Shown piece by piece: positions 13,101 through 25,100 of a stretch of 64,000 nucleotides of DNA. Within the stretch, counting starts at the first letter, position 1, and every line of letters starts with the position of its first letter. Source of the stretch: Paralithodes platypus (taxonomy: Eukaryota; Arthropoda; Malacostraca; Decapoda; Lithodidae); the NCBI GenBank assembly GCA_032716605.1, contig CM064539.1, forward strand, positions 700,661-764,660, given 5' to 3'. The notes under the pieces were generated by a model that was given only the letters and a program-made list of their open reading frames with translations, ran no database searches and was not told where the DNA came from. Made by a program: the position numbers and the translations under genes.

Positions 13101-16100
13101 TAGAGGAGATGCTAAGATATGCTGTAATAGGATGATGAGAGACAGAACAATTAGGAAAAGGAGTGCAATTGGAAAGCACAGGTAGCTTGTAGTCCATGAG
13201 CCAGATAGAAAATTGGTATCACTAGTCAGTTTTGATAAGTGTAATTATATACTAAAAGGATTTGTTCAAAGTATATGATATTTCGATGTGATAACCCTTG
13301 TCAATGAGTATCTACATTAATTGGTAGCTGTGTTTTTTTGGAGCTTATACTTAAATTGGCTCCCTCACCATTGTACCAATCTGTCAAATTTCTGGATCTG
13401 GCCCATGGCCTGTTGGACGTATGGAGAGAATGAAGAGGTAAAGGGTATTTATTGACATACTTAACTTTAAATATTCTAATGATGAGGTATAGTTAAAATT
13501 CTAATTATAATCACGCTTTTGCCCTGAATAAATTCAAAGCAAAAGCTTGAATGCCTGAACAAGTATACCGGTAGTCGGTTTCCGGCTGACGGTAAAGTGA
13601 ATCTCTCTCTCTCTGTCGCGAAGACAACAAAGCTTTCTCTAATGCAGTTTTAAGTGGTTTTAAGCCATATAATAGCCCTTAGGCTTCACGAAGGCCATCC
13701 GCATCCCACGGGGAAGACTTCTATAGACTTCAGCAAGGGCATCCGAACTCAGAGGGTTAAGAGAGAGTGTATGATGGGAGAACTTAAAGATGGAAACATG
13801 GATATGTGTGGGGGGTCTGGGGATGGACCTTATTTCATCACAAGGCCGATAGGGCCGAGATTGCACCATGGAAAATGTTATTGCTTTGTGTGAAACATGG
13901 TGACGCCGTATAGCGACACCCGGGGTGCTGCCCATTAACTCTATTGACACCATATAGCGTCACCCGGCCTTAGGGGTTAATTGAATGGAAAAGAATGAGA
14001 AGAGAATGGTGAGATAGATTTTTTTTCAATGTGTATGAAGAAGACGAAAAGCAAAGCTGTCTGTAACAATTGTTTTCCCCAAAGTTGAAAGAGTGATATT
14101 CACTACTGTATTTTCATTTGTTTTTCTTTTTATTGTTATGAATGAGGTGTTTGTGAGAGCTAACTGGATTACTCTGTGTAAGTGAGACAAACAGAACCAG
14201 TGAGGGAAGCCAGACAAATGAAACAGGAGTTCCAGCAACTCGTTATCACATGCCTTTGAGGCCTCTCCTGGGTATAGCCCTGCTCAATTGGTGGGGTCAC
14301 CTCAGAGACGGAGTATCGAGTGAGGAGTTAACCTATAACATGCTAGTATTGGCATTGAAAGGGATATCCCTATGCGGCAGATTGACGATTATTAAGGGGG
14401 TTACAGAATTGTTTTAAAATGCTATCAATACGTGTACATGCACCCCTGGCAAACACGTGGCGGTGTTGTAGGAGTAGGGCATCGTCCTCCAAGTCACTAC
14501 TGCTTTCACCCTCGCGGTGTCTCTTACATGCTTGTCCTCATTCCCTCACCTCACCCCTCTTGGCCATCGCCGGACAGACCATGGCGGTCACTGGTGTGTC
14601 TGGGAGTTTCGTGTCTTGTCGAACCTTGAGTTGCCTAGTGCACTACCCAAGTATGGAGGTCGTTAGATAACAGGCGGAATTTTTATAAGCCTGTTATGTT
14701 CATGTCTGTTGGGGCTTCGATAAATGAAATAGATAATTTGATGCACAGATACAAGGGAAGCAAAATCTCCTCCTTATGGACATCAAGGTAGAGGCAACCC
14801 CCGGCACACAGGAAAGAAACCAGCAGCGTCAGGGCTCGACAAGGACATGACCAAAGAAATGGGAGGAGCCAGCTCTCAAGACACACCCCAGAGGTATGTA
14901 ATTGGTAGACAAACCGAGAGGGTGTTACCACAGAAAACAGATGTGATAAAAGGCCGAGATGAAAAACAAGCAGGTATTCAGAAGAGAGTTCCCACGGTCC
15001 CACCTCCTCCGCAGTAAGGCAGCCTCCCACAGCCCCTCCTCGTGCACTAGTCCCCCAAGCGAAAAAGACTTGATCGATCTACATTCCCCAAGTCCCCCAA
15101 TTGAGCGAGACGTAATAGATCTGCACTCCCCGAGTCCATTACCCGGCATTCCCATTACCCGACATTTCGGCATTCCCATTCCCGGCCTTTAATCATGAAC
15201 GTTGGACGATATACTGTAAGAGGAGGAGGCCTGCCCCTGTCCTGCCATAATTCCATGCCTACCAGGAAGAAGCCTGCCCAAACCCCACACCATTCCCCAA
15301 CTCCCCAAGAGAAGAAGATACCCCCGGAACTCTCCAGGCCTTGCAGAGATTGCGATGGCTGGTGCAGAATGCGCCGGCCGAAACAGAAGCCCAGGTGAAC
15401 ACCCCAGAGAAAGAGACGAGGAAATCAGTAACAGCACAGGAGACGAACGAGTTACACCCTTATTTTAAGATTATGATTACAATTATGATTACTGATACAG
15501 AAAACCTGAAAGTAATTGATAACGATTATGATTACAAGCTTTGTAATCATGAAAAAGCCTATGACAAAGTAGACTGGGAGGGTCTGTGGGATGTGTTAAC
15601 AGCATATAGTGTGGGAGGAAAGTTGCTAATGGCAGTAAAATCTTTTTATAGGAATGCAATGGCAAATGTGAAGGTAGGAGATAAGTTAAGTGAAAGTTTT
15701 GAGGTCAATGTAGGAGTAAGACAGGGATGTGTCATGTCAGCTTGGTTGTTCAATATATACATGGAGTGATTAGAGAATGTAGGGCGGGATCAATGGGTGT
15801 AGGAGCTAGACTGGAATCAGAGGGAAGACCATGGAAGATATATCTGTAAGCTCCGCCCCCTTCCCCAACCGTTATCATACGGCTGGCATGCCTGTATCAC
15901 ATAGCGGAGCCTAGCAGGGTTACCAAATCAAAGAATAAATACCGCTTAATCTGTATACAAAAGTTGCTAGAAGGCTACAAAATAGTAAATGGATGCCTAA
16001 AAATGCTAGAATAATACCACAATATTGACCAAAAAGGGCTCAAAGATTCAAAATAAAGCGATAATGTTTATCGCTAGGTCGAACATTTTGGTGCTAGATC

Positions 16101-19100
16101 AAAGTAAATATATATTTATCTTAAATATTTGTTAAGAATGGCTTTCAAAACTATCAACTCATCTAGATTATCAAGTCAGGAAGATAATTCAAGACTGGAG
16201 CCTCGTTTCAATACCTACATTCCCTTCTTTAAGTAAATACTTCTAGATCTAGCGGGAAGGTAGCTACATTGGCATCGCCGGTGTCTTTTCAAGAGACTCG
16301 CGGCCGGGGGGCGGGGGCACCGAGCTTCAGTTGCCGCCTGTCTTCTGAAGGGGTAGTGTGGCGTCTCTTCCACATACCCCTGGCAGACCTACTGGTGCCT
16401 CCAACTTTTTAGTCAAGCCATGAATAGTATTGTCTACATATTCAAATACATTTACAAGAATAAAGCAAGCCAATTACATGTATTTTTATTATTGACAGCT
16501 AAATGGGTCACATAATTATTGACTGTAGCATGTTGACTGACCTTACTGTTCATACACTGTAACCACTGTCACTGTACCAAGGACATTTTATACTAGAATG
16601 TCCTTGACTGAACATTGAGCGAAAGAAAGAGAGAGAGAGAGACGGGGGGGGGTTTATGGGAGGAAAGGAAGATTGCGAGACGGAGGGCGAGTACACAAAG
16701 ATAGAAGTCCAAGCGCTCGCAAATCTTTGTATATATTATCTTCTACCTCGACTCTGCCATACTTTCCATACAATTTGAAGTGACCATGGTATTGACAATA
16801 ATTTTCTGTCTGAGAATACTTAATTGCTTCTTGAATTGTTTCAATAGCTACCGAAAAAATCAATGATAAGAATACAGTGGTATAAACAAATTTCAACCAA
16901 ACTTCTATATATTCTTGGTCTAATTTTATTTTTGTAGTTTTCTTTACCGTTTGGAAATATATTTCCATAACACAATCATTTATCAGTATAATGGTAAAAG
17001 GGAAAATTATGTCTGGCATGACATAAATGCAGATCTACATGTATTAATGCTTTCTTTTATCCCGCATCGAACGTTGTTTTATTATGAGATCTTACCAGCT
17101 TCGTGGTAAGGCAGTTAGTGATATGTCGGAGATTGCTGTACGATAACTTTTAATTAATCTACGGCGCTGGTGGAAAGGGGCGGGGCTTACAGATATATCT
17201 CGTCTTAATAGACTTTATATGCGGACGATGCAATCCTGTTGGCGGAAAATGCGGAAGAACTTCAGAGAGTGGTCACTGACTTTGACAGGGTATGTGAAAA
17301 GAGAAAGTTAAAGGTCAATGTAGGGAAATGTAAGGTAAATGTGTCTGAGAGAAGAATGCATGAAATCATAGATTTTAAGGAAAAATATAGAATCAAGAAA
17401 GAACATGAGAAAAGTTGTAAAATAAAAATGAAAAATTAAGTACTGGAAGAGGTTGAAAGTTTCAAGTATTTGGGAGCTGTACTATGCAAATACAGTACTG
17501 TATGGTAAAATGGAGAGTGAGATAAAAGAGAGAAAAATGCAAGGGAGAAAGGTGATTGGAGAACTTGATAGTATTCTCAAAGGAAGAATGGTTAGTCAGG
17601 AAGTCAAAAAGTCACTGAGAAACAGTGTTCTGCTCCCAACACTCTCGTATGGAAGTGAAACATGGACAGCAAGTGACGAGGACCTCTCCAAACTGAGAGC
17701 TGTGGAGATGAGCTTTTTCTGAATGGCAGCTGGCATGAATAGGCTAGATGGGCCAAGTAATGGGAAGTGTATGAGTCCTTTGGAATGGAAGAGCAGGCTT
17801 TGGGCATTGATTGTGGTGTGGTTGAGTGGATAAAGAGAAGTACTTTGAGGTGGTATGGTCATGTTCAGAGAATGGATGAAGACAGAATGCCAAGAAAGAT
17901 ATATGGGAGTCAGGTGAGTGGTACCGCTAGTAGTGGAAGACCACCTATGATATGGGAAAAGAAAGTGGAAAAATAAATTGAAGAAAAACTTCCACGTAGT
18001 GGAAGGGGCATTGTGGCACGGGTAAAGGATGCATGTCTTGACAAAGTAGCCTGGAGACCATTCTGTCATGGCCATCCTCTAGCGGGGGTTTCCCAGGGGG
18101 AAACAAGGCGTCGGAGATGATGATGATGATGATGATGATGTAATCATGATTATAGTCATGATTACTTGTAATGTACAGTACTGTACAGAAAAAAGTAGAC
18201 CAATATTTGTTTTATTCTACTTTTATTTATGTTGAAAAAGATACAATAATACAATTATGGTTCTCTGACAGATGAAACTGAATGCTGTACTGTACATAAT
18301 GAATTAAAAGGACAAATATACTGTAGTATAGTTGTCTAGGTTTACACAAATACGATGCATAAGTTAGTTTTTTTTTCTAAATTACATTTATTATTAATTA
18401 ATTTGCAATTCAAGTCTGAATAAATAAATGGGAGATTATGTTCTAAGATGCTGGAAATCGTCTACTGGTAATGTCATCTAGTCTCTTCTGATAGCTCAAA
18501 AGATCTGGATAGTGCCCACATCTCAGCCTGGCCAGGTGGACTCTGTCCTTGCGAGGAAGGGAGGACTCAGAAGGGTGGATTTCGGGAGGTCGTGCATGCA
18601 GCTGCGTGTTGTCTTTGAATGACTGGATGGAACAGCGAGTGATATGAGTATGGATGTGCTTCTGGAAGCTAGTTTGGGGTGGGTAGGGAGGGAGAGATGA
18701 TAGTACAGTACTGTACTGTATTTGTGTGTGATATCGTGTACTGGGTGTTGTTTTGATTTTCCTTGGTGTCTGGGTGTTCTGCCATGTAGTGTTGTTGTTG
18801 TTGTTGTTGTTGTTCCCTAAGCTGCCTGGCCGAACAGCCCCGAGTCCCTGAGAAAGGCCATGGCCACGATCGGGCTTTCCCACAGAGCTCTCATTGAGTG
18901 TAGATTGTGTTGTTGGCGTAAGTGGTTGTGTGAAATGCAGTCTTCTATGATGTGTTTAATGGTATGGGGTGCTGTGTTACATCCCGGGCAGGCGTCGACA
19001 ACGGAGTCATCCAGTCTCTTCTGATAGCTCAGGAGAGCTGGATGGTGTCCGCATCTCAGCCTGGCCAGGTGGACTCTGTCCTCGCGAGGAAGGGAGGATT

Positions 19101-22100
19101 CGGAAGGATGGATTTCGGGAGGTCGTGCATGCAGCTGCGTGTTGTCTGTGAGTGAGTGGATGGATCGGTGAGAGATATGAGTATGGATGTGCTTCTGGAA
19201 GTTGGTTCGGGGTGGGCAGGGAGGGAGAGAGGACAATAATTGTGTGTGATACCGTGTGCTGGGTGTTGTTTTGATATTTCTTGGTGTCTGTATTTACCTA
19301 ATTGTATTTACCTAATTGTAGTTTACAGGAGTTGAGCTAAGCTCGTGTTGTCCCGTCTCTCAGTCTACTTTTTATCCAATTTTTTCTTGAAAATATGGAT
19401 GTTCCTTGCCCCTACCACCTCCTCCTCCAGCCCATTCCATTTGTCAATACATCTATAGGGGAAGCTAAACTTCCTGATATCGTTCTTGCAGGTAGGTCTT
19501 TTTACTTTGTAGCTGTGGCCTCTAGTTATTCCTGTATCCATAATTAATATATCCTCCCTATCCAGCCTCTCCAGCCCCCGGGTACATTTGTACATCATTA
19601 TCATGTCTCCCCTCTCTCTCCTCTCTTTTAGACTCGGTAGATTTAATTTGTCTAGCCTCCCTTCATATGGCAGTTCTCTGAGACTTGGAACCAATCTAGT
19701 GACTGCTCTCTGGATTCTTTCTAACTTGTGAATATGCTTCTTTAGATGCGGGGACCACACCACTGCTGCATACTCCAATCTTGGTCTAATCATACTCTTC
19801 ATAATTTTCGCTACCATGGTCTCATCCAAATAGTTCAGAGCAACTTTCATATTCCCGGCCATTGCATACATTCCGCTAAAGAGCTTGTTAATATGTTTCT
19901 CTGGCGACAAATTATCTTGTATAATCAACCCTAAATCTTTTTCTTTTTCGGCCTTGCTAATTTTATTATCTCCCATCCTGTACTCCCAATTTGGTCTATT
20001 CACACTTCTTCCCATATTTATCACATGACATTTACTTATATTAAATCTCATTTTCCACTTGGTGCTCCATTCGTATATTTTATCTAAATCCCCTTGCAGC
20101 TCCTCACAACTACTTTTATTTGTTATTTGTCTCATAATTTTTACGTCATCTGCAAACATTGACATGTAAGAGTTTATGCCTATCGGCAGGTCATTCACGT
20201 ACATAAGGAACATGAGAGGTGCCAACACAGATCCCTGCGGCACACCACTCTCAACTTTCCGCCACGATGAGTAAGTTCCTCTAATGTTGGTCCTCATTTC
20301 CCTATCTGTTAAATAGCTCTCCATCCATTTCAGCAAACTCCCCCTGACACATCCTAGCGTCTCAAGCTTAGATAACAATCTCTTATGTGGTACCTTATCG
20401 AATGCTTTGGAAAGGTCTAAGTAGACGCAGTCCACCCATCCGCCTCTTTCTTGGAGTACATCTATCACCCTACTGTAATAACATAGCAAACTGGTAACAC
20501 AAGATGTCCCTTCTCTGAATCCAAATTGCTTTGGGGTTATTATTTTCTTTCTCTCCAACATTTTCATCCATCTCTTCCTAATTAGCTTTTCACAAATCTT
20601 GCATACAATACTAGTAAGTGAAACTGGTCTATAGTTTAGAGGGTCCTCAGGGTTTCCATTCTTGTATATCGGAATGATATTAGCTCTTTTCCATTCAACA
20701 GGAACCTGTCCTTTATCTAAGGAAGCTTGAATTATGTCCCTCACTGGCTCCACTAATTGCTCTGCACACTCCTTTAAAACCCAGGCAGACACTTCATCCG
20801 GTCCCATAGCTTTCCTTACTTCAAGTCCTCTCATCGCAGATAACAGCTCATCTCTAGTTATTTCAATCTTACTAAGACCACTCTCCAGTACTCCCGCCTG
20901 TGGTTCGTCAAAACCTTCCTCTCTAGTAAAAACTGACCCCAATTTGTTATTCATTACCTCACACATGTCCGATACATTTTCATACGTCCTAGCATCAACT
21001 CTTAATTTAGTAATTTGTTTCTTTACCTTCAACTTACTGTTTATATATTTATAAAATAATCTAGGGTCACTTTCACATTTATTTACTATGTTCTTCTCAT
21101 AGTTCATTTTAACTTGCCTAATTATGTTAACATATCTATTCCTCTCCTGTTTATATTTATTCCGATTACTCTCAGTGTTCCTTCTTCTTAATCTAGCCCA
21201 AGCTGCATCACGCCTACCCAAAGCTCTTTTGCATTTCAAATTAAACCAATCTTTCTGCTTAGTAAAATTTTCAGTTTTATATCTTGGGACAAACATATTG
21301 GTTCCTACTCTATAAATTTCGAGGAATCTACTATACAGTATTTACCTTGTACGTCCCGTTCCTTCAAAATAAGATCCCAATCTACTCCCTCTAAATATCT
21401 TTTCAAGGATACATAATCAGCTTTACTATAATTTAATCTGTCATTTATGTAGCTATTGTCTAATCTATTGGCATTACTCGAGGTCAACTTCCATTTTAGT
21501 AATAGGTGATCACTTTTACCTACAGGACATAGATAGTTTATATCACTAATTTCGTGAGGATCTTTTGTAAAAATCAGATCGAGTTTAGAAGGTTCGTTAT
21601 TACCCCTCATTCTTGTATTTTCCTTCACATGTTGTGTAAGTACATTTTCCGTAACCAACTCCACTAGCCGACTTCCCCAAGATCTCTGATTTGGCCCTGC
21701 ATCTCCCGATTCCCAATCAACCTCACTACAGTTGAAATCTCCTACCAAGATCAATCGATTCTTCCTTAAAAGCAATCTTCTCAACGACTGAATCATATCC
21801 TCTACCATCTCCTCAAACTCCAACTCCCTCCATGCTCTGGTCTTTGGTGGCATGTAAGCTACTGCTATGTCTAGCTTTTTTCCTTCTATATCATTGAGTT
21901 CAACTGCCATTATTTCTGCCTTGTCATTATTTAACTCCACGTGCTTTGCTGTCATAGGGTTCTTAACTAATACTGCCACTCCACCTCCCCTTTTACCCTT
22001 TCTATCATTTCTCCATATATTATATCCTTCACTAAACACTATGTTGCTGTCAAAGTCCTAGTTCAGCTTTGTCTCTGTCAAACAGACTATCTGTGGTTGA

Positions 22101-25100
22101 TCTTTTCTTAATATATTATCTAACTCTACCTTTTTACTGTTTATTCCATCTATATTAGTGTAGTAGCACAGTATATTTGAATCCACCTCCTTGTTTCTCT
22201 TCCCTCTCTGCCTCCTACCAGGTTCACCTCCTCCTCCTCCATCCCTTCCCTGACCCAGTTCCACCTCCCCCACTAATTCTATTCTCCTCCCCCCTCTCTC
22301 TCCCTCTGTTCCACCCTCTCCACCACATCCTGGCTCTCTCTCCGGTCCCCTGCTCCCTGCATTATCTCTCGCTCCGTCTCCTTGCTTTGACTTCGTACTT
22401 GTCTCTCTGTCTCTTTCCCTATCACTCCTCTTACTTTCGGTTCTTGGTGGCTCCTGATGTACCACTTCCTTACTTGCCCTTCCCTTATTCTCCAAAAAAA
22501 TTTCTTCTTTTGCTCTTCAGACAACTTTCCATTCTCTTCATCAGCCTTAGCTTGGAGTTCCCTTAACTGTTCTCGTTCTTCTACACTTAGGTCCTTTTTT
22601 ACCCTTATATGATTCAGCTCTGTCGAATTTAATTTCCAGCTCACATTGGCTACTGCTTCTGCTGTTGATCTAAACTTTAGTTCCACTCTTAGTGGTCTCA
22701 TCTCGCCCTTCTTATATATTCCTAACCTTCTCACCTCCTCCAGTTCTTTTACCCATCCATAACCCTCGTCTAAGTAATCCAGTATCCCCTTGACTTTCAC
22801 AACATCCCTTTCCTTTCTTACCTTCATATCTGCCAGGTGCTCTTCCACATCTCCAAAGATTACTACACACTTACCTCTATCTATTGTCTCTCTCACTACC
22901 TTCTCTTTCTTCTTTAAAACTTGCACTACATTTTTTTCAAACTCTTTCTTTTCCTTTTCTCTCTCTTCCTTCTGCTCCTTCACAATTTCTTCAAGGGCTA
23001 CCATCGTGGCACTCTCTACCCTTGTCCACTCATTTTTTACCTCACTAATTCCTTTTACTTCCTCACTCAGGTGGCCCTCATATTCCTTAAGCTGAGCCTT
23101 GAGTGCCACATTTTCCGACGCTAACTCGTCTACTCTGGCCATCACTGCCTCTAGGCTGTCACTTACTGGCCTAGGCCTATCCACCCCGCTGTGGGTGTGT
23201 TGCCATGTAGTTTAGTGGGTGGTCTTGGTTCGTGGAGGCTGCTGCCAGGAATTGAGTGCCTCTCGTGTCCAGGTGTATGTAATTTTGTTTTGTTATACTG
23301 TTTTTTTTTTTTTATAGTTTCTTTCTCTCTGTCTATGTATATTTTGTAGTTGATTACATTGAACGTATTTATCAATACCAAATATTAGTGTGGAATGTTA
23401 ACCCAAGGCCTTAACCTTGAACGTATTTATCACATCACATCCTCATTGTCACAGATTGTAAATAGAACTAAATTCTGTTTGATTCTCAATACTGTGAATT
23501 TATGAGAATAAAGTACTGTATTTTGAATTGAAATTTAATTGTAATCTTACTTCACGCATGTCTCACATTCTCCTGTAACTCCTTACTCTCAGTTTTCCCT
23601 CCACCAGATAATGATGGTTTGGTGTTTTATTTAGGATCGGTACTGGCGGTTTAATGCACTGACAGTTATAATGTTCCTGATTTTAGGAATTAAATGAAAT
23701 GGGACTGTACATAAAATTTAGTAATTTTACCATCCTTATCATCCCTAGGCAATGTCGGACTTGAAGCAGGGCCCCACCATCCAGCCTAACCGCAGTTCAG
23801 CAGCTTCATCGGGACCTGTGAGTTGGATATAGTATATATTTACAGTATACTGTATATATATATATATATACTGTATACACAATATACTGTATATATATAT
23901 ATATTATTTTTTTAAATTAAAATGTAAAACCTGCAAACTAAACAAACCAAAACTTGGACAAAGACAATATAAAGTCAAATTAACTTATCAAAATCGCTAT
24001 GTGGAAACAACGCTTACTAAAATAAAATTTATGAAATAAAAGAACACAATCCACCACATAGGGTGTACATTACTACATGAGCAAGTTAATCTGGTTCCTA
24101 AGCAAACTAATCGCACACATAACAACGCACTATCGTCACGTTCAAGGAATTAGTCAATTTGGGAAGTCAGGGATGTTCTGGTAAATTTTTACTAAACTCT
24201 GCATGAATAAAGAAACTACATGTCAAATGTCAAAATGCTCATTTAAAATAAATTTTGCAACATGACAAGACATTAACCCTCCTGGCCCGGGCTAGCTCTC
24301 CTAATGACAGTGCGGCGTACCCGGGCGATCTAGCCGAAAAACGTCTAGGCCTAGGCTACCGTATTTTGGTTAATTTTAACTCCTAGAAATTTCCCACACA
24401 TCTATAAATGTAGTGCGGTTTCCAATCTGTAGACTGGCGTTGAGTAGAGCTCTCTAAGTCAACTGGTTCAGTTGTGATGACGATTTTAGTGGAGAGCATT
24501 TTCAGGCAATGTTAGCAATACGACGATCATTTCACTACTGAAACAACGACATACAGACATACAATAACAAACGAGTCTTCTCCTTCTTGTTTTCGGAGGT
24601 GCGGTGACGCAATGATCGGCTTTGTTTACATGCGTCGGACGCACGGCGTTCAGACCAAGCTGAATAGGCTTTCAAGCTTACTGTATATTAAAATGACACC
24701 CGGGTACCGGCCCATCTGCCGTGGTGTCATATTAAAATGACACCCGGGGAGGAAGGGTTAACAATAGTACAAAATACAAATATTGATAAGATATCTATAA
24801 TATTACACAAAAATTACAGCACTCACTAACGATAGTGCTATCGGGTAGGTACCTGTAAGCATAGCATACGACAGTGACATCACACAGTGCATCTACATCA
24901 CAAGTCAGGCTGCTTGTACACATTTTGGTCTCTCTAATTGCAAACTCATGGATTTTCCCTAAATTGTAACCAGACTTCCATTAACCCTTCCGCCCCGGCT
25001 ACGCATTACATAAATATTCCCAGATACCCGGGTGTTTTGGCCGAAAAACGTCTAGGCTAGGCTACCGTATCTTTGTTATTCTGACTTCTTCCCGCATTCC

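Larger units (their letters stand above)
15541..18140 (+). mobile_element. LINE (family S) copy interrupted by a TIR element
   Basis: The reverse transcriptase motifs [16 protein letters not shown] and [20 protein letters not shown] lie before the break at 15844. After it come [53 protein letters not shown] and [18 protein letters not shown]. The tail is (GAT)n at 18117-18140. Frames shift several times; one shift is caused by the 10-bp stacked insert at 17491-17502. Inactive. Confidence 0.85.
19291..23188 (-). mobile_element. Near-complete CR1-like non-LTR retrotransposon
   Basis: In minus-strand order it has ORF1, an apurinic-type endonuclease and a reverse transcriptase, then a short 3' UTR ending in the repeated unit TACAATTAGGTAAA, as CR1-type elements end in short direct repeats. 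It is inserted into LINE family U copy B. The 5' edge is close to the ORF1 start, so the 5' UTR is missing or very short. Only three defects are obvious: the ORF1/ORF2 frame relation near 22490, a TAG at about 22058 and a 5-bp insert at 21334-21340. A 5'-truncated relative is at 35143-35757. Confidence 0.92.

Noticed and set aside
16654..17019. 121-residue minus frame as a gene
   Set aside because: It sits inside the 1347-bp TIR element and has no recognisable motif; noted there but not called as a CDS.
19291..19330. CRISPR-like or satellite array of TATTTACCTAATTG
   Set aside because: Only two units at the 3' end of a CR1-like element; such short terminal repeats are typical of that clade.
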